Assembly: GCA_902810695.1 (NCBI GenBank)
Contig: CADDYV010000025.1
Coordinates: forward strand, 1-46,539
Length of the DNA stretch: 46,539 nt
Direction of reading: 5' to 3'
Source: Actinomycetota bacterium
Lineage (GTDB): Bacteria > Actinomycetota > Rubrobacteria > Rubrobacterales > Rubrobacteraceae
Below, piece after piece: positions 1 through 6,899 of the stretch (the stretch's first letter is position 1; every line of letters begins with the position of its first letter). Both the position numbers and the translations under genes were made by a program. The notes beneath the pieces are model-generated. The model was not told the origin of the DNA. It made no database searches and saw nothing but the letters and a program-made list of their open reading frames with translations.

Positions 1-574
1 CCAGCCAGCAGGACAAACCACACGATGGGGGTATGCCTTCGCGCACTTCGAGCAGACGCAGCGCCCTGTTTTCTCTTAGAGCATCAAAACGTTGCAACTC
101 ATCGGCGTAAAGGTCATCCTGAGTGTTACTCTTCGGGTTGAGCTTTCGTATCGCTACCGCTAATTGGTGCGATATCCGCTCAGCAGGGGGACTAACCTCT
201 CCTCTTGCCATCATCGGCCACTCATCTTTGATCTCTACTCTGGCGTATGAGACGGCGAGATCTTGAACTTGAGTGCGCTGCGGGTCAGGGAAACCTTCGG
301 CGAGCCAGTAGATCCGCTGCACGGCCTCAGCCTCTGATGCCACGGTCTGCTTTGCACTCTCGTACTGCTGCCACACCAGATACAGGGAGAAACCCAGAGA
401 TATACCGAACATCACGTAGAGTGCGGCGTAGATCGCCCCGGTGGGAGCATGATGCGACTCGAGAAGCTTCACCGGAACGAAGCGATAGGTCAAAGCCAGC
501 CCCACGATGGCGCATGCCACGGCTGCCAGGAGGGTCAGAGTACCTGACAGTATCGTGATCACCACGCTGTTCAA
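1..574 (-). CDS. DUF4239 family membrane protein, cut by window edge, with a frameshift
   Basis: Reading leftward from a TTG start at 574-572, preceded by a good ribosome binding site (AAAGGAGAGG), the protein has an N-terminal membrane helix, a second helix around residues 45-62, and then a soluble stretch rich in Glu, Arg and Gln. This layout, and the ending REGIPPIVWFVLLAG, match the DUF4239 (bestrophin-like) family of unknown function. That ending is only obtained after a one-base frame change at the G run 27-31 (five G; six would keep the frame), so either the gene is broken near its third helix or there is a homopolymer sequencing error. The rest of the gene lies outside the window. The family is fairly clear; the biological role is unknown. 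Confidence 0.6.
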   Translation of the reverse strand, partial: MNSVVITILSGTLTLLAAVACAIVGLALTYRFVPVKLLESHHAPTGAIYAALYVMFGISLGFSLYLVWQQYESAKQTVASEAEAVQRIYWLAEGFPDPQRTQVQDLAVSYARVEIKDEWPMMARGEVSPPAERISHQLAVAIRKLNPKSNTQDDLYADELQRFDALRENRALRLLEVREGIPPSCGLSCWL

Positions 575-723
575 TTTACCTCTCCTTTATACCTGGCGGA
601 GGCGCTCTCTGTTGGTGGGGCTTGGTCTGAAGAAGATTATCGGAAAAGCGGCTTCGAGTCTTTAATCGCCGGGCTTTGATTTGATGCGAAGAGGCCCATG
701 CTCCGGCAGGATACAGTACATAG

Positions 724-760
724 GTAGGGGGCCATACCCGCGTGGCGCAAGTTCCCCTAC
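724..760. repeat. Hairpin-forming inverted repeat in the 575-942 gap
   Basis: GTAGGGG (724-730) pairs perfectly with CCCCTAC (754-760), and inside it GCCA pairs with TGGC. No U-run follows on either strand, so it is not a standard terminator. The remainder of the 575-942 gap shows no convincing gene; open frames there are short, start weakly, and run antisense into the VOC gene. The hairpin may belong to an untranslated leader or be chance. Confidence 0.3.
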
Positions 761-942
761 TCGCCAAGAAACGTGGCATGTAGAAGATGTCCGGGCGATT
801 GGCGAGATAAGCCGGTATATTTTGCGGAGTCCTTGGGCCAGTTGTTACCAGTTGATGCGGAGACGACGCTCCAGTACCAGAATGAATGGAAGGAAGTGCC
901 CCCTACCTATCGGCTACTGGTCTATCCGATTCACCGGACTGG

Positions 943-1734
943 TTAGTCGTCAGTCTCGCCCGCAAACACGGCGAACACCGCTCCCTGGGGATCTCTTGCC
1001 ACCGCGATCTTGCCTGCCGGGCCAATCTCAAGTGGTCCGGCCATCACACTTCCGCCCAACCCCTGTATTCTCTCTACGGAGTCCTCGCAGGATGGAACCG
1101 TAAAGTAGGCGAGCCAGTATGGTGGCACATTCTGCTCCTGCTCGGACAGCGGCGTGATCCCACCGTTACTGAAGCCGGCGTTCTTGATCACCAGGTAAAC
1201 GACCTTGCCGTCCTCTTCCATAGGCTCCAGCTCCCAGCCGAAGAGCCCTCTGTAGAATTCGGCAGCCACCTCAAGATTGTGCGTATGAAGCTCGTTCCAG
1301 GTGAGGCATCCAGGATCGTTAACCCGCCGTGCTCCGATATGCCTCGCTGGCTGCCATACCGCAAACGTGGCGCTCGTCGGGTCCCCGATGATGGCCATCC
1401 GCCCTGCATCCAGGACATCGAACGCCTCAGCATGGACTGTGCCGCCCAACTCACGCGCTTGCGCCGCCGCTGCATCGGCGTCCTCAACGTTTACGTAGGA
1501 GAACCAGTAGGGTGGGACACCTTGCTCACGCTGCTCGCTAGAAAGCTCGTTGAGGCCACAGATTACATCTCCATCCAGGCGCATCATCGTGTAGGTGGCA
1601 GCGTCTCCAGCAGGCATGTCCTCTGCTTCCCAGCCGAACAGATCACAATAGAAGCTCTTGGCGGCCTCTGGATCCGGGGTCTGCAAGTCCACCCAGGAGA
1701 AGGTTCCTGGCTCGTAGTGCTCTCTTTTTCCCAT
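943..1734 (-). CDS. VOC superfamily protein with two glyoxalase-like domains
   Basis: A 263-residue protein made of two tandem vicinal-oxygen-chelate domains, roughly residues 9-118 and 138-258. Both halves repeat the same plan: a W-x-(D/E)-L start, a helix with FY..LFGWE, a VPPYW strand and a DP..A.FAV(W/F) end. This resembles the actinobacterial CFP-30B-like group (glyoxalase/bleomycin-resistance fold), whose substrates are mostly unknown. The start ATG at 1734 is preceded by AGGAGTAGCAG, a reasonable ribosome binding site. It stands alone, 200 bp downstream of tRNA-Lys on the same strand. Domain assignment is strong; calling it a lyase or dioxygenase would be unsupported. Confidence 0.85.
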   Translation of the reverse strand: MGKREHYEPGTFSWVDLQTPDPEAAKSFYCDLFGWEAEDMPAGDAATYTMMRLDGDVICGLNELSSEQREQGVPPYWFSYVNVEDADAAAAQARELGGTVHAEAFDVLDAGRMAIIGDPTSATFAVWQPARHIGARRVNDPGCLTWNELHTHNLEVAAEFYRGLFGWELEPMEEDGKVVYLVIKNAGFSNGGITPLSEQEQNVPPYWLAYFTVPSCEDSVERIQGLGGSVMAGPLEIGPAGKIAVARDPQGAVFAVFAGETDD

Positions 1735-1943
1735 CTGCTACTCCTTCACATTGGCACTGGCACGGGGCTAGATGGAGCAAGTCTACGGGGAGGAGTATTG
1801 TTTACCAAGTAGCAAATAAGGGACGTTACCCGCCTCTTCCACGTAACAGGAAAGTCACCGCTCCAGGCACTCCGCGGATCAAGGTTCCCGCTTCGAAGGC
1901 TAAAAAACAGAGTCTTTCCGCAGTTTATTGGGGAATTTGGAAG

Positions 1944-2016
1944 TGAGCCGCCCAGGACTCGAACCTGGAACCCAGAGATTAAGAGTCTCTTGCTCTGCCA
2001 ATTGAGCTAGCGGCCC
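1944..2016 (-). tRNA. tRNA-Lys (anticodon CTT)
   Basis: The reverse strand folds into a complete cloverleaf. The acceptor stem is GGGCCGC/GCGGCTC with one G-U pair, the anticodon stem AGAGA/TCTCT has loop CTCTTAA (anticodon CTT), and the T-arm CCAGG/CCTGG has loop TTCGAGT. The discriminator base is A and the CCA end is not encoded. Seventy-three nucleotides, no intron. Confidence 0.95.
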
Positions 2017-2110
2017 TCAGAACGGCATTATAGCATTGGAACAATGATAAAAAAGTCGCCACGAGGCTTGCACTTCTCATCGAGGGAGATTACAATATTT
2101 ATAACATCTC

Positions 2111-2180
2111 AGCGGCTCTGTCGGGAGCCCGCTAAGGGCCGGAAAAGGGTCTCTCCCTTCTGTAGAAACCGGCCCTTTTT
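2111..2180 (+). terminator. Double hairpin ending in a rho-independent terminator
   Basis: The first hairpin (2111-2133) pairs AGCGG-CTC with GAG-CCCGCT. The second pairs AAGGGCCGG (2134-2142) with CCGGCCCTT (2169-2177) and runs into a T tract (2176-2180). No upstream gene on the plus strand needs it, because tRNA-Lys points the other way. It may end a short untranslated RNA starting in the AT-rich stretch 2040-2105, or act as an attenuator for the acetyltransferase that begins 130 bp later. Confidence 0.6.
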
Positions 2181-2308
2181 CGTGCACTGGTTGGATCGGC
2201 GAGCAGAGCATTATACTTGCCTTTAATATTGGCGGTATAACACTGGGTTTCTGGAGGGAAGGATCCACCATATACGCTGAAGAGCTTACGGTCATAAAGG
2301 GAGAGTCG

Positions 2309-2818
2309 GTGTCCTTGAGGTTCCCGCGTCCTTCGGATGTGGAAGTGGTATACGCGTGGGACAGGGACCCGGAGCTTGCAGCCTGGAACGGGCGTCCGCC
2401 GATATCCATATCCCTGGAGGCGGCTCGCAGGGATTACCTGTCGCGCTGGGAGGACCAGGGGGTAAAGACCTTCATCATCGAGGCAGCCGGTGAGGCGGTC
2501 GGAATGGCGACGCTTTACGACTTCAGGAGAGGGGGGTGCGACCTCGGCATCAAGATAGGCCCAAGAGACATGCGGGGGCGCGGGTACGCGAGAGAGACCG
2601 TAGAGCTTCTGGTCGGCTACGCCTTCGATGTCCTGGGCTTGCAGGTGGTGCGCGGCTCGACCCTGTCCCACAACGAACGGATGCAACGAGTCTTCGAGAA
2701 GTGCGGATTTCGGCAGGTGGGGAGTGGAACTTTGATCAGCCGCTTCGACAGCCGCCGTTACACGGAAATCTTCTACGAGCGTCACCGGAATTCTGGTTCT
2801 GGGTCTGATGCCCGGTAG
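2309..2818 (+). CDS. GNAT family N-acetyltransferase
   Basis: Predicted acyl-CoA-dependent N-acetyltransferase of the RimJ/RimL-like GNAT group. Visible marks are the N-terminal LRFPRPSDVE strand, the acetyl-CoA loop RDMRGRGYARE near residues 86-96 (R-x-x-G-x-G/A pattern), and the C-terminal strand with N-E-R-M-Q-R-VFEKCGFR, the usual N...F.k.GF motif. The GTG start at 2309 has GGGAG just upstream. The frame stays open further upstream, and the extra residues (...AEELTVIKGES) look protein-like, so the real start may be near 2270 behind GGAGGGAAGG using a non-standard ATA. Substrate cannot be told. It stands alone between the 2111-2180 terminator and the STAS-HATPase promoter. Confidence 0.85.
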   Translation: MSLRFPRPSDVEVVYAWDRDPELAAWNGRPPISISLEAARRDYLSRWEDQGVKTFIIEAAGEAVGMATLYDFRRGGCDLGIKIGPRDMRGRGYARETVELLVGYAFDVLGLQVVRGSTLSHNERMQRVFEKCGFRQVGSGTLISRFDSRRYTEIFYERHRNSGSGSDAR

Positions 2819-2870
2819 TGAACCGTGATCCCCTGACAACTCTCTCGACCGGCGATGCGTGCCAAATAGG

Positions 2871-2876
2871 TAGAAT
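2871..2876 (+). promoter_or_regulatory. Probable -10 element of the STAS-HATPase gene (leaderless)
   Basis: TAGAAT lies 8 nt before the ATG at 2885. Transcription would start at or within two bases of the start codon, and no ribosome binding site is visible. No good -35 is seen at 16-18 bp spacing. Confidence 0.45.
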
Positions 2877-2884
2877 ACAGATTA

Positions 2885-3808
2885 ATGGACATGCAACTCG
2901 AACTCAACGTCCGGCGGCGAGGCGCGATGAGCGGGGTTCTGACCCTCGGCAGCCTCGACCCCGCTTTCGAGGCCGCAGCTCACATCGCCGGAGAGCCGGT
3001 CGTGCTCGACCTGCGGGGAGTGGAGTTCGTCGAGCCTGCCGGGATCTGCGGACTCGCCGTGCTGCTGGAGCACCTTACCGGACGCTCGGAGGAGGTCAGT
3101 CTCTCCCTCTCGGGGTGGAACGTCCCGGCGTACCTGGAGCGGATGGACTTCTTCAAGATCTTCGGCGGGCGGGTGCGAACGAACGCGGATGTGGCCTCCC
3201 TGGAAGAGCGCGAGCGCCACGATCCGGGAACCCTGCAGGAGCTGATCAACTTCCGCACCGAGGATGAGATTCCCGGTATCATCGAGCGTATCTCGGAGAT
3301 CCTGGAGAACCGCGGCTACCGGCTGCGCGAGCGGGTGGCCATCTGCTCCACGCTCTCGGAGGTCTGCTCGAACGCCGCCGAGCACAGCGCCTCACCCTGC
3401 GGAGCCTACGCCGCCGTCCAGGCGTACCATCACATCGTGAGCGGCTCCCGCAGGCGCGGCGAGGAGGTGCTCATCGCCATAGCCGACGGCGGGGTCGGCG
3501 TGCGCGAAACCCTCTCCCGCAACACCAAGTACGCCGAGTACACCGTTACCGACAACGACGCGCTGCGCTACGCTCTCAAAATGGGTGTCTCCGGCACCGG
3601 CGAGGTCGGGCGCGGCGGCGGCCTCACCCTCGTCGCCCAGATCGCAACCAGATCGGGGGGCTCGCTCTCTCTGAGGAGCGGCTCCGGCCGCGTAACCGCC
3701 TACAAAAACCGCAAGAGCTCCCGCATCGTCCCCAATTTCCCCGGCACCTTCGTCCGCGTCTCACTGCCCCGCACTCCAGCCGAGAAGAAAGAGAAAGACC
3801 GTGAATAA
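2885..3808 (+). CDS. STAS domain-HATPase fusion protein (anti-sigma-like)
   Basis: A 307-residue fusion. Residues ~10-100 form a STAS domain (VVLDLRGVEFVEPAGICGL), the fold of anti-sigma factor antagonists. Residues ~130-295 form a GHKL ATPase with an N-box EVCSNAAEHS, a G1 box IADGGVGV and a G2 box GRGGGLTLV. In classic partner-switching systems these are separate proteins (SpoIIAA and SpoIIAB types), so one chain carries both halves. In the STAS part the usual D-S-S-G phospho-serine site reads E-P-A-G, so switching by serine phosphorylation looks unlikely. It sits 53 bp before the DUF4325 protein and 2.1 kb before a sigma factor gene, which invites but does not prove a regulatory link. Confidence 0.8.
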   Translation: MDMQLELNVRRRGAMSGVLTLGSLDPAFEAAAHIAGEPVVLDLRGVEFVEPAGICGLAVLLEHLTGRSEEVSLSLSGWNVPAYLERMDFFKIFGGRVRTNADVASLEERERHDPGTLQELINFRTEDEIPGIIERISEILENRGYRLRERVAICSTLSEVCSNAAEHSASPCGAYAAVQAYHHIVSGSRRRGEEVLIAIADGGVGVRETLSRNTKYAEYTVTDNDALRYALKMGVSGTGEVGRGGGLTLVAQIATRSGGSLSLRSGSGRVTAYKNRKSSRIVPNFPGTFVRVSLPRTPAEKKEKDRE

Positions 3809-3824
3809 AAAGCAGAAAATCCCG

Positions 3825-3853
3825 TTGATTTTCCCTCACGAGCAGGGTACAAT
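3825..3853 (+). promoter_or_regulatory. Sigma-70 type promoter of the DUF4325 gene (leaderless)
   Basis: TTGATT (3825-3830), a 17-bp spacer and TACAAT (3848-3853), followed after 8 nt by the ATG at 3862. No ribosome binding site is present, so the mRNA should be leaderless. It lies in the 53-bp gap after the STAS-HATPase gene, so this gene can be transcribed separately. Confidence 0.65.
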
Positions 3854-3861
3854 CCAGTCAA

Positions 3862-4467
3862 ATGATTTCACTGAACACAGTGAGGATAGATCCGGTGCCT
3901 GAGAAGCGGGCGCAGCGAGTTTTCGAGGTTGCTGGGGGCAATTTCGGGGGCAGGCTGATGGTAACGCGGAGGGCTGGCCGGGCGGTTCGGGAGGCTCTCG
4001 CGGAGGCGCTGGAGGGGTTGTCGGAGAACGGCACGCTGTATGTGGACACCCGGGGCGTGGAGATGATGGACTACTCGTTCGCGGACGAGGCGCTGGGCAT
4101 AATGGCGTCGAGGATCGCAGGCGGCGAGTACGGAGATAAGCACCTCGTCCTGGTTGAGGAGGAGCGGGATCTCCTGGAGAACGTCGAGGCGTCCTTGCGG
4201 CAACGGTCTCTGGCCCTGATCCGGGTAAACGAGATCGGCGGGGAGCCGGATATCGTCGGCAAGATCCCCGACCATCTGGTGGATACCCTGAAGGCCATCT
4301 ACGACGCGGGCTCCATTACCAACGCGGCGCTCGCGGCCAAGCTCGGCCTCAACCATACCGCCTGCAACAACCGCGCAACCAAGCTCGCCAAGCTCGGCCT
4401 CATCCACCGCCGCGTGGAAACCGCCGCACCCGGCGGACGCCAGTATACCTACGAGAGAATAGCCTGA
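3862..4467 (+). CDS. STAS-like DUF4325 protein with C-terminal winged helix
   Basis: Residues ~25-115 match the STAS-like DUF4325 pattern (LYVDTRGVEMMDYSFADEA, the family's 'DFsGV...SFaDE' core). Residues ~135-200 are a winged-helix DNA-binding domain (ITNAALAAKLGLNHTACNNR, then an RATKLAKLGLIHRR recognition region). DUF4325 proteins are often encoded beside GHKL ATPases, as here, and are thought to be partner-switch sensors, but their job is not established. The DNA-binding tail suggests a transcription factor whose STAS-like part reads the state of the neighbouring ATPase. The start ATG is fixed by the promoter position. Family call is good, function inferred. Confidence 0.75.
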   Translation: MISLNTVRIDPVPEKRAQRVFEVAGGNFGGRLMVTRRAGRAVREALAEALEGLSENGTLYVDTRGVEMMDYSFADEALGIMASRIAGGEYGDKHLVLVEEERDLLENVEASLRQRSLALIRVNEIGGEPDIVGKIPDHLVDTLKAIYDAGSITNAALAAKLGLNHTACNNRATKLAKLGLIHRRVETAAPGGRQYTYERIA

Positions 4468-4528
4468 TGTTTTTATTTGACCTTAGCCTCATCAATTTCA
4501 GTGAGGATACACCGAAGGAGGTGCGCAG

Positions 4529-5083
4529 GTGAGAGAGGAGTACATGATCGAGCGCGGAGGCCGGCGGTTTGTGCTGTACGCAGGCCTTCTGGAGGAGGCG
4601 CACGCGCGAGGCTTGAGGAGCATCGAGACCGAGCTTTTGCAGATCCCCAATGCCGAGAACGGCCAGGTCGCGATAGTCAAGGCTGTGGTGAGAACGGAGG
4701 AGGGGAAGTTTGCCGGGATCGGCGATGCGAGCCCGGAGAACGTGAACCGGGCGATAGCGCCGCATTTGATCCGGATGGCCGAGACGAGAGCCAAGGCGCG
4801 CGCTCTGAGGGATGCGATCAACGTTGGTGTTACGGCCTTCGAGGAGCTTGGAGGCGAGGAGCCGGAGGCGGAGGTCCGGCAGCAGCCTCGGATACCGCAG
4901 GAAGACAATAAGGGTTCTCTACCTGCGACGCGCAAGCAGCTCAACTACCTGGAGGCTTTAATCTCCGACGTGGTCGAGGATGGTGTGCCCAAGTTCGAGG
5001 AGATGGTCGGGAAGAAGGTCGGTGAGCTGACCCGTGAGGAGGCTTCCGAGTGGATCAGCCGCCTCTCCGGGAGAGCGGCGTGA
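4529..5083 (+). CDS. Rad52/DdrA-like single-strand annealing protein (tentative)
   Basis: A 184-residue protein. The N-terminal two thirds carry AIVKAVVRTEEGKFAGIGDAS followed by IRMAETRAKARALRDA, the pattern seen in Rad52/DdrA-type and phage annealing proteins ('GDAS...RmAETRAiaRAL'). After a linker rich in Glu, Pro and Gln (~110-130) comes a short domain beginning ATRKQLNYLEAL and ending LTREEASEWISRL, which is common at the C-terminus of recombination and annealing proteins. The start GTG has a near-perfect site AAGGAGGT at 4515-4522. It overlaps the next small gene by one base (TGATG), so they are co-translated. A role in DNA repair or recombination is likely; strand annealing itself is inferred. 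Confidence 0.55.
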   Translation: MREEYMIERGGRRFVLYAGLLEEAHARGLRSIETELLQIPNAENGQVAIVKAVVRTEEGKFAGIGDASPENVNRAIAPHLIRMAETRAKARALRDAINVGVTAFEELGGEEPEAEVRQQPRIPQEDNKGSLPATRKQLNYLEALISDVVEDGVPKFEEMVGKKVGELTREEASEWISRLSGRAA

Positions 5084-5280
5084 TGCGGATCTGGATCTCA
5101 ACCCTCGGCGAAGAGGCCGTCTACGAGGCGGACCTTCCTTCCTGCTGCCGCAAAGAAGCCCGCGGTGCAGGCGACTCGTTCGAGTGCATCTCGTGCGGGG
5201 CTGCCTGGCAGAAGCCGCTCCCGACGGAACCGGAGGAGTGCGCGTTCACGGAGAGTCGGGAGCAAAAAGGAGCCGCCTAG
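5083..5280 (+). CDS. Small Cys-rich protein, zinc-ribbon-like (copy 1)
   Basis: Sixty-five residues. The ATG at 5083 overlaps the stop of the annealing-protein gene. A Cys-Cys pair (LPSCCRKEA) is followed about 15 residues later by C-x2-C-G (ECISCGAAWQ), a layout able to bind one zinc ion. The protein encoded from 5608 repeats the same plan, so the two look like diverged relatives. No known family was recognised. Co-translation with the annealing protein suggests an accessory or regulatory role, which is only a guess. Confidence 0.55.
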   Translation: MRIWISTLGEEAVYEADLPSCCRKEARGAGDSFECISCGAAWQKPLPTEPEECAFTESREQKGAA

Positions 5281-5323
5281 TAAATAGGGAAAGGCCGGAG
5301 AACAAATGGAGAGGAGGCCCCAG

Positions 5324-5611
5324 ATGCACGAAGAGTTCTATCTCCACATCCTGAAGCAGCACCACGAGGAGATGATACGCGAGGTCGAGTTGAACCACCT
5401 GGCGAAAACACTGCGCAAGAGGGGTGGGAGTCGCGGCGGAATAGGGGAAAGCTTGGGACGGATTATGGGGTTTCTCGGAGCTTTGAGAGATCCTGGAGTT
5501 ACCGGTGGTGGTACGAGGATATCGGCTCTCGCGCGGCACAGGAGGCTGTGGAGCAGGGAAATCGGCGGATGCCGGACCAGGGCCGGAAGGTGCAGAAAGG
5601 CAGAGTGGTGA
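5324..5611 (+). CDS. Short hypothetical protein with amphipathic N-terminal helix
   Basis: The ATG at 5324 has GAGGAGG seven bases upstream. The first ~36 residues (MHEEFYLHILKQHHEEMIRE, then VELNHLAKTLRKRGG) resemble the short helical proteins of about 40-50 residues found in many actinobacteria, of unknown function. The remaining ~60 residues are low-complexity Arg/Gly-rich and look less protein-like. A second frame is also open from about 5420 through the downstream gene, so a frameshift near codon 40 is possible. The stop overlaps the GTG of the next gene (GTGA, 5608-5611), which supports the annotated reading. Confidence 0.45.
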   Translation: MHEEFYLHILKQHHEEMIREVELNHLAKTLRKRGGSRGGIGESLGRIMGFLGALRDPGVTGGGTRISALARHRRLWSREIGGCRTRAGRCRKAEW

Positions 5612-5880
5612 GAAAGAGAGCTTTGCGTCCCGATACCACGATCGCTCCGGCGGGAAAGCCGGAGGAGGAGATCTACGTGGGCTCTTTGCCGGTGTGCTGC
5701 CTGCGGTCTCTGAAGCTGGCGGCGCTGGCGGAGCCGGAAAACCGCCGGTCGCTCATGCTCGATTGTTCTTCGTGCGGGCGGAGTTGGTGGATTACCTCCA
5801 GCCTGGACGAGCGGCTCCTCAAACGGTTCGTTACCCACGGCGGGCCGCGCGTAACAGGCGGCACGCACCCTGCGGCGTAG
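5608..5880 (+). CDS. Small Cys-rich protein, zinc-ribbon-like (copy 2)
   Basis: Ninety residues from a GTG that overlaps the previous stop. The middle repeats the plan of the protein at 5083: [12 protein letters not shown], then ~20 residues later [11 protein letters not shown]. The shared LP-x-CC ... C-x2-CG-x2-W pattern suggests duplication and a zinc-binding finger. Upstream starts in the same frame (5548, 5569) are possible, but the GTGA overlap is the best cue. It lies 34 bp before the sigma factor gene, so it may be co-transcribed with it. Function unknown. Confidence 0.5.
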   Translation: MRKRALRPDTTIAPAGKPEEEIYVGSLPVCCLRSLKLAALAEPENRRSLMLDCSSCGRSWWITSSLDERLLKRFVTHGGPRVTGGTHPAA

Positions 5881-5914
5881 ATCTCGCGAAAACACAGAGG
5901 GAGATAGGAAAAAG

Positions 5915-6751
5915 GTGGAAACGAAGGACACTCTCACACAGTATCTCTCGAAGATACAGGATGGCACGCTGCTAAACGCCCAGGAGGAGCGCGAACTCTC
6001 GCGGCTGGCGCACCAGGGAGACAAGAGGGCGCGGCGAAAGCTCATAGAGTCGAACCTGCGGCTGGTGATATCCATCGCCAAGAAGTACCGAGGAAGGGGC
6101 GTTCCCTTCGAGGATCTCATCCAGGAAGGCAACGCCGGCCTGATAAAAGCGGTCGAGAGGTTCGACCCCGAGATGGGAAACCGCTTCTCTACGTATGCGA
6201 CGTGGTGGATACGTCAGGCCGTAACCCGCGCCATCGCCGACCACTCGCGTACCGTCCGGCTTCCAGCTCACGTTGTTGATGCGCTGTTCAGGCTGCGTCG
6301 CGCCGAAGCGGCCCTGAGCGTCGAGCTTGCCCGCGAGGCTACAGACGAAGAGCTTGCGGCCAGGCTGGAGATAGAACCCCACGAAGCCCGCAGGCTGCGC
6401 AAGGTCGGACAGCCGATCGGAAGTATCAATACAAGACTCGCGGAAGACGGAGCCGAGATGGGGGATCTGCTGCCAGACGAGGGTTCGGAGAGCGAGTACG
6501 TCCGCGTCGAGACCGGGCAGTGGGAGCGGACTCTGGTAGAGGCCGTGAGCGCGCTTCCAGAGCGCGAAGCCCGCGTCATCCGGATGCGTCACGGACTCGA
6601 TGGAGGCAAAGGTCGCACCCTGCGCGAGATCTCAGAGGTTCTGGGTATTTCTCAGGAGCGAGCGCGGCAGGTCGAGATCAAAGCTCTCAGGACCATCCGC
6701 ACGGGCCGGCACTCCGGGATGCTGCGCCAGGCTCTCTCGGAAGCCGTCTAG
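5915..6751 (+). CDS. Group 2 RpoD-like sigma-70 factor
   Basis: A 278-residue sigma factor lacking region 1.1. Region 1.2 begins at [11 protein letters not shown]. Region 2 contains [38 protein letters not shown] (2.2) and [17 protein letters not shown] (2.3-2.4, the -10 reader). Region 3 spans ~115-175, and region 4 ends with [20 protein letters not shown] (4.2, the -35 reader). These match primary-type consensus closely, so it should recognise promoters like the TTGAnn/TAnnnT ones seen in this window. The GTG start follows GGAAAAAGG. It is most likely an alternative primary-like sigma factor for stress or stationary phase; the housekeeping sigma should be longer and lie elsewhere. Confidence 0.9.
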   Translation: METKDTLTQYLSKIQDGTLLNAQEERELSRLAHQGDKRARRKLIESNLRLVISIAKKYRGRGVPFEDLIQEGNAGLIKAVERFDPEMGNRFSTYATWWIRQAVTRAIADHSRTVRLPAHVVDALFRLRRAEAALSVELAREATDEELAARLEIEPHEARRLRKVGQPIGSINTRLAEDGAEMGDLLPDEGSESEYVRVETGQWERTLVEAVSALPEREARVIRMRHGLDGGKGRTLREISEVLGISQERARQVEIKALRTIRTGRHSGMLRQALSEAV

Positions 6752-6899
6752 GCTCGCGTGATCTTGGGCGAACCCTGTTAGGTTTTCAACAATCCCCTGC
6801 GGCGCTTGCATCCGCGTTTCACGCGCTTCTGTTACACTTTTTCCGGTAGCAAGGTAACGCTCCGGGAGACTGGAGTCTTACACAGGGGTGAGGTGAAGT

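Noticed and set aside
724-760. Rho-independent terminator for the DUF4239 or VOC gene
   Set aside because: No U-run follows on either strand and the orientation does not suit either gene.
886-1812. Long plus-strand open frame over the first VOC gene
   Set aside because: Antisense shadow: the minus-strand frame has two clear VOC domains and a ribosome site; the plus frame has no recognisable motif.
2111-2180. T-box or other known riboswitch before the acetyltransferase
   Set aside because: No T-box AGGGTGG-type sequence and no conserved aptamer core recognised; only simple hairpins.
3301-3500. Two-component histidine kinase
   Set aside because: There is no phospho-accepting H-box or dimerisation domain; the ATPase is preceded by a STAS domain, so the anti-sigma type fits better.
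6806-6838. pckA promoter TTGCAT ... TACACT
   Set aside because: The spacer is 21 bp, outside the normal range.
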